Shown piece by piece: positions 7,849-15,724 of a stretch of DNA of 64,000 nt. This DNA is from CAVQND01 sp049518415 (GTDB lineage Bacteria; Verrucomicrobiota; Verrucomicrobiia; Limisphaerales; UBA8199), in NCBI GenBank assembly GCA_049518415.1, contig JBEKRX010000024.1:1-64000 (forward strand), in the 5' to 3' direction. The first letter of the stretch is position 1. Each line of letters opens with the position of its first letter. The position numbers and the translations under genes were made by a program. The notes beneath the pieces are model-generated. The model saw only the letters and a list, made by a program, of their open reading frames with translations, searched no databases and was not told the DNA's origin.

Positions 7849-8172
7849 AACACGTTGTAAGTGAACAACTTGCGGCGGTTACGAAACGGGAGAACTGACC
7901 CTGCGGCTACTGCAATCTGAGACTGTTTGCGTGAAAACCTGCCAGACAGGGCAAACGACAAACAAAGCCCAAAGCCAATCCGACTGGGTGAAGACACCCA
8001 TCGCCAATTTGGTCTGCTACAAGCCATCGCGTATTTATTTCGCCCGACTCTGCATCCGGGGCAAGCTTTTTCGGCAGACGCTCAAGTCAGACGGGACGGG
8101 CGTCGCCAGCCAGCTCCCGCACCAGGTGATCCACGCCCAACTGATAAAACACCACCCAAAGCCCGTCCGGGT

Positions 8173-8200
8173 TTGACACGGGCCGCCAAGGGCGTACGAT
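8173..8200 (+). promoter_or_regulatory. Sigma-70-like promoter for nikR
   Basis: TTGACA at 8173-8178 and TACGAT at 8195-8200 are separated by 16 bp and lie 20 bp before the NikR start codon. A short inverted repeat (CGTCC at 8202-8206 and GGACG at 8214-8218) sits between the -10 box and the ATG. It could be an operator or be fortuitous. Confidence 0.5.
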
Positions 8201-8220
8201 TCGTCCGAGATTTGGACGCT

Positions 8221-8649
8221 ATGAAGCAACAATTGGTTGAGAGGTTCACGGTGTCGGTCCCCGGCGACCTGTTGCGCCAGTTTGACGAAATGGTGAAGCA
8301 GAAGGGATACGACAACCGTTCCCTGGCGATCGCCGACCAGATGCGGGACAATCTGGTTGAGCACCGCCGGAAATTCGGCGCTGAGGAAATTGCGGGCAGC
8401 ATCACGCTGGTGTACGACCACCACCAGCCGCGCGTGCAAGCCACCCTCACCGACATCCAGCACGACCACCAGCAGGTCATCATCTCCGCACTGCACGTCC
8501 ACCTCGACCACCACAACTGCCTCGAGGTGCTGGCGGTGCGCGGCAAGGCCGCCCTGATCAAGAGAATTGCCGACGAACTGATTGCCGCCAAAGGGGTCAA
8601 GCACGGCAAGCTCACCGTCACGACCACGGGCAAGGATTTGCCGAGCTGA
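8221..8649 (+). CDS. nikR: Nickel-responsive transcriptional regulator NikR
   Basis: A 142-residue protein from the ATG at 8221 (MKQQLVERFTVSVP). This start gives the usual NikR length; the open frame extends upstream but has no matching sequence there. Residues 1-50 form the ribbon-helix-helix DNA-binding domain (RFTVSVPGDLLRQFDEMVKQKGYDNRSLAI). Residues 60-135 form the ACT-like metal-binding domain with the nickel ligands in HDHQQVIISALHVHLDHHNCLEVLAVRG, including the HVH and C residues of the high-affinity site. NikR tetramers bind Ni(II) and repress nickel uptake genes. No nickel transporter, urease or hydrogenase gene is in the window, so its targets are elsewhere. Confidence 0.93.
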   Translation: MKQQLVERFTVSVPGDLLRQFDEMVKQKGYDNRSLAIADQMRDNLVEHRRKFGAEEIAGSITLVYDHHQPRVQATLTDIQHDHQQVIISALHVHLDHHNCLEVLAVRGKAALIKRIADELIAAKGVKHGKLTVTTTGKDLPS

Positions 8650-9074
8650 AGGAAAAGCGCGTTGCGAGCGCACTTGAAAAGCGGCGTCTGGCCCCATGAG
8701 ATAAGCATCGCTGGGGCATGTATCTCACGGGGCAAGCCGCCGCACTCCATACCCGTGCTTTCGAGGCCGCCCGAGGGCTTTGTCAACGGCCCCGGCCACC
8801 GAAAGGGAAATTGACATTGCCCGGTTCAGGGCATAGATTGAAGGCCGTAATCTCCGCTCCATGGGCATCTGGGCTTGGAAAAGCAGGTCGGCACGAAACT
8901 CGTGCTCGTTTACAGGCGAGATCGCAAAAGCTCTTTCTCGAGGGCCGGGAAAACGGGGCTGTCTTTCCGTTTTACATTCGAGTTTTGCCCCTGGTTCGTT
9001 CGGTTTCCCGAGGCGATGGAGACGCATTGCGCCTCTTTGGCATAAAGTCCGTGAAAACTCTGGTGAATACGCAT
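8650..9074. other. Intergenic region without a supported gene
   Basis: The open frame of the following gene runs through this 425-bp stretch, but its translation here is not protein-like and has no family features. I see no strong repeat, RNA gene or confident promoter. Confidence 0.5.
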
Positions 9075-9503
9075 ATGGAATACAACGAGATTAAACAAAG
9101 ACTGGTGAAATGCCCCGATTTGCCGGGGCTGGAGGATGCGTCACAGGCATATCTGCTTTGGCGCGGCGAGGAACAACTGCTCGAGGCAGGCGAGGTCGTT
9201 TACGCCGAAGGCACAAAGCTGGACAACACCTTTTGCCTTCTGCTTTCTGGAATGATGCTCGTAGAAAAGGGCGGAACGAAGATAGGGGAGATTTCGGAAG
9301 GCCATATTTTTGGCGAGATGGCGTATTTCTCTCCGTTGCACGAACGGACTGCCACTGTGCGCGTTGGCTCACCCGAATCATCCGTGCTAAAAATCCAGTT
9401 GACGCTGGACGAGCTGCGGTCAGCCAACTTTTCTCTATTGAAACGGTATCTCGGGCTGCAGGCTTGGGACCGGTTTGTGAGGACTTCACAATCCTGCTCG
9501 TAA
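9075..9503 (+). CDS. Small cyclic-nucleotide-binding (CNB) domain protein
   Basis: A 142-residue protein taken from the ATG at 9075 (MEYNEIKQRLVKCP). A longer frame exists upstream but lacks recognisable sequence. The body is one CNB/Crp-like beta-roll: LEAGEVVYAEGTKLDNTFCLLLSGMM, GEISEGHIFGEMAYFSPLHERTATVRV and VLKIQLTLDEL. The phosphate-binding cassette has the GE(M)A and R.ATV pattern of ligand-binding CNB domains. There is no helix-turn-helix, so it is a sensor or adaptor, not a Crp-type regulator. It lies 54 bp upstream of, and in the same direction as, a protein with a cyclase-like domain, suggesting that the two work together in nucleotide signalling. Confidence 0.8.
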   Translation: MEYNEIKQRLVKCPDLPGLEDASQAYLLWRGEEQLLEAGEVVYAEGTKLDNTFCLLLSGMMLVEKGGTKIGEISEGHIFGEMAYFSPLHERTATVRVGSPESSVLKIQLTLDELRSANFSLLKRYLGLQAWDRFVRTSQSCS

Positions 9504-9557
9504 TGCCTGCCCGTGGTGGTCCAGGCTGATTCATCCACTCCGTTGCAGTTTCCACTT

Positions 9558-12500
9558 ATGGCGGCGGAATCGGATGCGCAATCGGATCAGCGGCGGCAGG
9601 CTTCAACGTCCCCGCAGCGCGGCGGATTAGTCACGATGCTGTTTACGGACGTGGTCGGGTCCACCGCGCTCAAGCAGCAACTGGGCGACCGTGCCGGGGT
9701 TGAGCTCCTGCAACAGCATCACCGGTTAGTCAGACAAACGTTCAGCGAATTCCCAGGGGCGGAGGAGATCCTGGTCGCCGGCGATTCGTTCCTGATTGTT
9801 TTCCCCACGCCTTCAGAGGGGGTGAAATGCGCGCTGTTGCTGCAGGCGCGACTGCGGGGGTTCAACCAGGGCCGCGTGGCGCCAGCGCAAGACCGTCTGG
9901 GCCTGCACCTGGGTGAGGTGATTGTGGAAGGGGGCCGGCCTGGGCAGCGCAATGTGCAGGGGATGCAGGTAGATACCTGCGCGCGGGTCATGTCTTTGGC
10001 GAGGGCCGGGCAGATCCTCATGACCCGTCCGGTATTCGACAACGCGCGGCAATCGCTCAAAGGAGAGGAACTGGAGGGGGCCGGGCGGTTAAGCTGGCTC
10101 AACCACGGCCGGTTTGAACTGCAGGGGCTGCGCGAGCCGGTGGAGGTTTGCGAAGTCCGCCCCCTTGAGGCCGGGGCCTTAGCGGCCCCGACCACCTCAG
10201 AAAAGGCAAGGCGGCTGGAGGCCCCAGAAGGGGAAGCGGTCCTGGGCTGGCGGCCGGCGGTGGGACAGGTGGTGCCGAACACGCAGTGGGTCCTGGAGCA
10301 GAGCCTCGGTGGGGGCAGCTTTGGGGAGGTGTGGTTGGGGCGGCACCAGGTGATGAAGGAACGGCGCGTATTCAAGTTCTGTTTCCGGGCCGACCGGGTG
10401 CGGAGCCTCAAACGGGAGATGACTTTGTTCCGGCTGATCAAAGAACGGATTGGGGACCACCCGAACATCGTCAGCTTGCGGGAAGTGTATTTCGGGCAGC
10501 CGCCCTACTACGTGGAAATGGATTATGTGGCGGGGCAGAACCTGGCGAGCTGGTGCGAGGCGCAGGGGGGAGCGGACAAGGTGCCGCTGGAGACCAAGCT
10601 CGAGATAGCGGCCCAGGTGGCGGAGGCGTTACAGGCGGCGCATGATGCGGGAGTGATCCACCGGGATGTGAAGCCGGCCAACATTCTGGTTGGCAGTCCA
10701 AAGTCCGAAGTCCGAAGTGCGAAGTCTGTCCAGGTCAAGCTGACGGATTTCGGCATCGGGCAGGTGGTATCGCAGGAGTATTTGGCAGACGTGACAAAGG
10801 CTGGCTTCACGCAGACGCTGCTGGGGCCGGGTGCAGCGCAAACGGGCACGCAGCTTTACCTGGCGCCGGAGTTGTTGGCCGGCAAGGCCGCGTCCACCCG
10901 CTCGGATATCTATTCGCTGGGGGTGGTGCTTTTTCAACTGCTGGCGGGTGACTTCAAACGGCCGCTCACGACCGATTGGGCCAAGCAAGTCGCGGAGCCT
11001 TTATTGCGCGAAGACCTGGAGCATTGCTTTGCGGGCAATCCCGAGGAGCGGTTCGCCGGCGCGGGGCAACTGGCGGGCAACCTCCGCGCCTGGGAGCAAA
11101 GAAAAGCCGCGCGCGAACGGCAGCACGCAGAACAGGCGGAAGGCGAGCGGTTGCGCCGGCGGGCGCAGCAGAGGCGCCGCCTGTTGGTCGCGGTAAGCGG
11201 GTTGGCGCTGGTGTTGGTGGCAATTGCTGTGGCCTTGGGGTATGGCCTCGACCGGGCCCAAATTGAGCGACGGGCCGCCCGCCAGAACCGCTACCTGGCG
11301 GATATGAACCTGGGGTGCCGAGCCTTGGAGGAAGGCCAGTTGGGCCGCGCCATGCAACTGGTCGAGAAGTATGAGGCGCCGGGATGGCGAAAACTCAGAG
11401 ACTGGGAATGGCGCTATCTCTGGGGAGAGACGCGGAGCGACGCGCTCTATGAATTCCCCGAGCGGCACGGGCAGGCTGTGACTTGCCTGGCTTGTTCGCC
11501 TGACGGCAAATGGGCCGCCAGCGGCGGTGGTGATAGCAACATGATCGTCTGGGATTTGAAGGCCCGGCAATCCATTGCCCGGTTGCCTCATTCAAACGCC
11601 GTCGTGTCGGCAGCTTTCAGCCCCGCAGGGTGGCTGGCCACGACCGAACTCTCCGGTTCGACCGTCAGAATCTGGGATCCGGCGACCCGATTCTCCACCC
11701 ATAAGCCCCTAACCAATTCCGGTCCGGCTCGGGCAGCGGCCTACAGCCCCGATGGCCGAATCCTGGCAGTGGCCTGCACAAATGCGGTCAAAATGTGGGA
11801 TGTCAACTCCTGGCGGCAGACTGGCGCCATCCCCGTCACCAATGGAAACACAATCGTTTTCTCACCTGACGGCGGCCTGGTCGCAATTCATCAGCCTTTC
11901 ACCAGAGTGGTGCTTTGGGATCTCAGGAAAAACGAACCCTGGACGAACTTCCCGGGCGGTGTGGCGGGTCCCAATGCGCTGGCCTTCTCTCCGGATGGGC
12001 GAATGTTCGCGATGGCATACTACTATTACGACCCGAGAGGCGGTTCTGCCGATGTCTGGGACGTGAAGACCGGGGCAAGAATCGCGCATCTGACGAATCA
12101 TCACGCCTGGGTCAGTTGCCTGGCGTTCAGCCGCGAGGGCCGGACCCTAGCCACCGGCAGCGCTGATCACAGCGTCAAGCTCTGGGGCACATCCAACTGG
12201 CAGGAGATTGGCCCCGAGTTGCGGGGCCACCGCAACGAGATAGCGGCACTCGTGAGTTCCCCAGCCGAGGATATGCTCATCACCGGTGACAAAGACGGAG
12301 TTGTGAGGCTCTGGGCTTTTGCGCCGCCGGCGAGGCCGGCCAGCCAAACGAACGTCCCCTCGGATTTCGCGACCGGCCGCCTCTCCAGGGACGGGCGCCT
12401 GTGCCTGGCCACTTACAAAGATCGCACGGGAGAGCTTTGGGACACCGCCACTCTCGCCGCCGGCCAAAGGCGCCCACTGCCGGTTTCACAGTGGTCCTGG

Positions 12501-13277
12501 GAAACTATAGCTGTGTCGCCCGACGGCAAGTCAGCCGCCTTCGGCGCGGCCGAGGGGCGCATGGTCCTGCGCGATAGCGCCACACTGTCCGCCGGGCCGG
12601 ACCTGCAAATGGGCACGCGCCTGGCAGTGCTGCCCACGTTTTCGCGCGACGGCACCAGGCTGGCGGCGGTCCTTGACATGAATAAAATCGGTGTCATGGA
12701 GGTGCGCCCGCGGACCCTGGTCGCAACCCTTCCGGGCCCCCCTAACGACGCCTACGTGGCCCTGGCCTTCTCTCCCGACGGGGCCACTTTGGCCGGCAGT
12801 CTGAGGAGCTCTTCGGTCGAAATCTGGGACCTGGCTCGCCAGTCAAAGCGCGCCTTGCTTACGGGTCAAGCGCAAGCCGCCGGCGCCATGGTCTTTTTCC
12901 CGGATGGGAAAACCCTTGCCACGGCCGGTTGGGACGGCACCACTATCGTATGGGATGTCGCCCTGCAGAAACCTATTGCCAGACTGGGCGGCCAGAAGAA
13001 CTCGTTTGACTCAATCGCGCTGACCGCCGACGGCAGGCGGTTGGCCGCCGGCGGTGGCGACGGCAGCATCAAAATCTGGGACGTGCAAACCTGGCAGGAG
13101 GTGGCCACGCTCAGGGGGCCTCCCGGGCAGGGGCACCTCGGCGAGGTTTACCAGTTGGCTTTCTGGCCGGACGGAGGCGCGCTGGTGTCGCTGAGCGCAA
13201 ACCAGCTCCGCGTCTGGCGCGCACCGTCGTTTGCGGACATCGAGGCGGCGGAGGCGGGCAAAGGGAGTCCTCGATAG
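9558..13277 (+). CDS. Class III cyclase-like / Ser-Thr protein kinase / TM / WD40 repeat protein
   Basis: 1239 residues from the ATG at 9558 (MAAESDAQ); a GTG at 9513 is possible. Domains in order are as follows. A class III nucleotidyl cyclase-like domain spans about residues 25-195, with the metal-site motif MLFTDVVGSTALK, a second acidic site VAGDSFLIVFP and VDTCARVM..A, where the usual Asn is Asp. A Hanks-type kinase follows, with glycine loop GGGSFGEVW near 251, FKF lysine, HRDVKPANI near 367 and DFGIGQ near 396. A single TM helix lies at about 540-565 (LLVAVSGLALVLVAIAV). A C-terminal WD40 propeller region (about 634-1234) carries repeated FSPDG...A....D..V.LWD. The kinase should be cytoplasmic and the propeller extracytoplasmic. 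Cyclase activity is uncertain. Confidence 0.88.
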   Translation: MAAESDAQSDQRRQASTSPQRGGLVTMLFTDVVGSTALKQQLGDRAGVELLQQHHRLVRQTFSEFPGAEEILVAGDSFLIVFPTPSEGVKCALLLQARLRGFNQGRVAPAQDRLGLHLGEVIVEGGRPGQRNVQGMQVDTCARVMSLARAGQILMTRPVFDNARQSLKGEELEGAGRLSWLNHGRFELQGLREPVEVCEVRPLEAGALAAPTTSEKARRLEAPEGEAVLGWRPAVGQVVPNTQWVLEQSLGGGSFGEVWLGRHQVMKERRVFKFCFRADRVRSLKREMTLFRLIKERIGDHPNIVSLREVYFGQPPYYVEMDYVAGQNLASWCEAQGGADKVPLETKLEIAAQVAEALQAAHDAGVIHRDVKPANILVGSPKSEVRSAKSVQVKLTDFGIGQVVSQEYLADVTKAGFTQTLLGPGAAQTGTQLYLAPELLAGKAASTRSDIYSLGVVLFQLLAGDFKRPLTTDWAKQVAEPLLREDLEHCFAGNPEERFAGAGQLAGNLRAWEQRKAARERQHAEQAEGERLRRRAQQRRRLLVAVSGLALVLVAIAVALGYGLDRAQIERRAARQNRYLADMNLGCRALEEGQLGRAMQLVEKYEAPGWRKLRDWEWRYLWGETRSDALYEFPERHGQAVTCLACSPDGKWAASGGGDSNMIVWDLKARQSIARLPHSNAVVSAAFSPAGWLATTELSGSTVRIWDPATRFSTHKPLTNSGPARAAAYSPDGRILAVACTNAVKMWDVNSWRQTGAIPVTNGNTIVFSPDGGLVAIHQPFTRVVLWDLRKNEPWTNFPGGVAGPNALAFSPDGRMFAMAYYYYDPRGGSADVWDVKTGARIAHLTNHHAWVSCLAFSREGRTLATGSADHSVKLWGTSNWQEIGPELRGHRNEIAALVSSPAEDMLITGDKDGVVRLWAFAPPARPASQTNVPSDFATGRLSRDGRLCLATYKDRTGELWDTATLAAGQRRPLPVSQWSWETIAVSPDGKSAAFGAAEGRMVLRDSATLSAGPDLQMGTRLAVLPTFSRDGTRLAAVLDMNKIGVMEVRPRTLVATLPGPPNDAYVALAFSPDGATLAGSLRSSSVEIWDLARQSKRALLTGQAQAAGAMVFFPDGKTLATAGWDGTTIVWDVALQKPIARLGGQKNSFDSIALTADGRRLAAGGGDGSIKIWDVQTWQEVATLRGPPGQGHLGEVYQLAFWPDGGALVSLSANQLRVWRAPSFADIEAAEAGKGSPR

Positions 13278-13407
13278 GTGCGAAACTCAAACTGGCGGCT
13301 GCCTCAGGCGGCCTGGCCGAGCGAATAGCGACCAACTGGTCTGTTCCGGGGCCATGCCAAACCGGGAAGGATCCCCCTTCGGTGGGAGGCAAAGGCCTCC
13401 AAGTGCC

Positions 13408-14136
13408 TCAGCGGGCCGCCGTCGCGGTGCGAATGAAACGGATGGTGTCGGCGTACTTCTTGGTGGTGTGGCGGACGCGGTAAACGACGGCCCGGCTCAG
13501 CGCCAGCAAGAAGGGCACCGACAAAGCGGGCGCTTCGCGGACGAGCTTTTCGAAGGCCGTTAGGGAAAGTCTCAGCAAGACACTGTCCTTATTGGCAATG
13601 ACGTCCGCCGAGCGCGGCCCCTGGTCGAGCAACGAAATCTCGCCAAAACAATCGCCGGCGGTCAAGGTCGCCAGGATCGATTCTTTTCCATCGACGATGG
13701 TCAGGACGCGGACTTCCCCTTCCACCACCACGTACATGGCGTCGCCGTACTGTCCGTAGCGGACGATGTGACTGAACTGTGGGAACCGGACCACCTCCAG
13801 GTAATGGAAGAAGGACTCAAGCTGCGGCGCCTCGAAATCGGCAAAGAGCTTGATCCGGCGCAAGGCCCCAGGGGCAAAGCCGGCCGGGCGTTTGGCTGAG
13901 GCCTCTTTGTTGGCCGGCGCGGCCTCGGTGGGCGCTTTGGCAGCAAGGTACGGTTTCAACTCCGGCAGGTCGGTGGCTTTCTGCCACTGGTTGGCCGCCT
14001 CGAGCAGCACCCAGCTATTGCCGGTGACACGCTCATCCTTGATCCATTGAATCAGGGTAGATAATTCGAGCGGGCCGTAGGCCACTTTGTCAGCGCCCCA
14101 GACCCGATAGAGCGAGGCCTTTTCAGATGTTTCCAT
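13408..14136 (-). CDS. GYF-like domain plus cyclic-nucleotide-binding domain protein
   Basis: 242 residues from the ATG at 14136 (METSEKASLYRV), chosen because the GYF-like domain begins at once; the upstream extension is unlike protein. Residues about 8-65 (YRVWGADKVAYGPLELSTLIQWI, then W.L.EAANQWQKATDLPEL) match the GYF_2-type domain found in many PVC and proteobacterial proteins. An Ala/Pro linker follows, then a CNB domain at about 100-220: FPQFSHIVRYGQYGDAMYVVVEGEV, LTAGDCFGEISLLDQGPRSADVIA. The phosphate cassette FGEISLLDQGPRSA is close to ligand-binding CNB domains. It converges with the cyclase-kinase gene 130 bp away and probably belongs to the same signalling group. Confidence 0.82.
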   Translation of the reverse strand: METSEKASLYRVWGADKVAYGPLELSTLIQWIKDERVTGNSWVLLEAANQWQKATDLPELKPYLAAKAPTEAAPANKEASAKRPAGFAPGALRRIKLFADFEAPQLESFFHYLEVVRFPQFSHIVRYGQYGDAMYVVVEGEVRVLTIVDGKESILATLTAGDCFGEISLLDQGPRSADVIANKDSVLLRLSLTAFEKLVREAPALSVPFLLALSRAVVYRVRHTTKKYADTIRFIRTATAAR

Positions 14137-14288
14137 ACGCCAGCTTTCGGTGATTCGAACCTGCCCATTTTGCCTCCTGCGGCCAGCAAAGCAACTCAAA
14201 AACAATCAGCGCGGCCAACCCGCAACCGAAGTCCTGACGAAAGTGCGGAGTCATGGGCTATGCCGAGCGAGGTCGTGCAGGCGCCCGC

Positions 14289-15698
14289 TCACAACTGCAC
14301 CCGCCGGTCGCGGTAGATGCCCGCCGCCACGGTTTTGGTCTCCGGGGAAAGGTTGAGGAATTCGACGGTTCCCTGGCAAACGACGCCCTTGGAAAACTGC
14401 ACGGGGCCGGTGACTTTAAGCGAATCACATTCCACCAAGGAGGGGATGGCCTCGGGGAAGAAACGCGCAAAGGTGGCGAGGACCTGGTAGTGCGCCGGGT
14501 CCAGGTCCACCAGGGGCGGCTGGCCGCGCCGCGAAGGCACCAACTCCAGGCGGTCATCTTCGGTGACCCGATAGGCATCGGAGCGCAAGGCCAGCAAATC
14601 CACCGTGGCCTTCACGGGGGCGAAGCGGGAGCGGGGGACGAGGATGGCGCCCGCGCCCTCGAAACATTCGATGGCTGCGCCCATGGCGGATTCCAACTGC
14701 AGCACCTTGGGCGAGGCGGGGTCACGCGGATCGACGTTCTTGAGATTGGTAATCAAAGGCAGAGGCAACACGCCGGCATGGCGGTGCAGTTCGGCTTTCA
14801 GGTGGTCGAGCCGGAGCCAAAGGTTGTTGGTGTTGAAGAAGCAATGCTGCCGGATGTCCTGGAATTGGGCCGCTTCGGCTGCGGGACATTGAACCGATTC
14901 GCGCAGCAGGAGGCGGCCATTGGCGCGCCGGCGGGCCAGGTGGCCGCCCTTCTTATCAGTCGGCGTGCGCGCCGCCACTTCCATCAAGAAAGGCAGGTCG
15001 GCCTCCACAAAATAGCGGAGCAGTTTCAAATCGACATTGGCGCCAAGGTTGTCCGAGTTGGAAATGAAGGCGTATTTGATGCCGCGCTCCAAGAGCCGAT
15101 CCAGCAAGCCGCAGCCCAGGAGGGCGGGATAAAAATCCCCATGCCCGGGCGGGCACCATTCGAGGTCTGGTTGCGCCGGCCAGGCGACCGGTTCGAAGGT
15201 CTTGGGGTCCACCTTGGGCACCATGTTTTGGAGGAAATCGACACCCTCGGCGCCAGCCAAGGCCGGATATTTGCCCAGGAACGCCAGGGTCTCTTGGCGG
15301 GTGCTGAAGCTGTTCATGAGATAAAACGCCGGGCAGCGGGAGCCCGTCTGGCGGCGCAGGCGCAGGACCTGGCGGACGGTGAAGTCCAGAAACGTATCCT
15401 CGCCGCGAACCGGGATGAGTGACTTGGTCCGGTCCAAGCCCATGCTAGTGCCCAAACCGCCGTTCAGCTTGAAGACCACCAGTTGGCGGAGCATCTCGAG
15501 GGTGGCTGGCGCCCGATCATCCAGGTCCGCCAACTTCGGGACCGAAGCAACGGGCGCGAGCGCCGCCTCCGGCAGCAGGCCGCGGTCGCCCGTCCTGACT
15601 TTTTGCAGGGCGCCAAGAAAAGCGGCAATCGTTGGTTCGGCCACGCCCGCGGCGCGCATCTTGGCCACGTAACTTTGATTGCCCGCATTGGCTGGCAT
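14289..15698 (-). CDS. UTP--glucose-1-phosphate uridylyltransferase, eukaryotic UGP2-like family
   Basis: A 469-residue protein of the long UDP-sugar pyrophosphorylase family (PF01704), unlike the ~300-residue GalU of most bacteria. The nucleotide-binding loop LNGGLGTSMGLDRTKSLI begins near residue 81. Other family blocks are FLQNMVPKVD, WCPPGHGDFYPALLGCGLL, AFISNSDNLGANVDLKLL and the sugar-binding FFNTNNLWLRLDHL. It makes UDP-glucose from UTP and glucose-1-phosphate. The gene follows the GH42-like gene by 26 bp and shares its direction with the giant membrane protein, so an operon supplying UDP-glucose to that putative synthase is plausible. Glucose-1-phosphate could come from the phosphorylase at the other end of the locus. 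Confidence 0.88.
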   Translation of the reverse strand: MPANAGNQSYVAKMRAAGVAEPTIAAFLGALQKVRTGDRGLLPEAALAPVASVPKLADLDDRAPATLEMLRQLVVFKLNGGLGTSMGLDRTKSLIPVRGEDTFLDFTVRQVLRLRRQTGSRCPAFYLMNSFSTRQETLAFLGKYPALAGAEGVDFLQNMVPKVDPKTFEPVAWPAQPDLEWCPPGHGDFYPALLGCGLLDRLLERGIKYAFISNSDNLGANVDLKLLRYFVEADLPFLMEVAARTPTDKKGGHLARRRANGRLLLRESVQCPAAEAAQFQDIRQHCFFNTNNLWLRLDHLKAELHRHAGVLPLPLITNLKNVDPRDPASPKVLQLESAMGAAIECFEGAGAILVPRSRFAPVKATVDLLALRSDAYRVTEDDRLELVPSRRGQPPLVDLDPAHYQVLATFARFFPEAIPSLVECDSLKVTGPVQFSKGVVCQGTVEFLNLSPETKTVAAGIYRDRRVQL

Positions 15699-15724
15699 CG
15701 GTTTGGAGGGTCGGGGGTAGGGTC

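Noticed and set aside
8202..8218. NikR autoregulatory operator
   Set aside because: The short inverted repeat does not match the known GTATGA-N16-TCATAC NikR pattern; only noted with the promoter.
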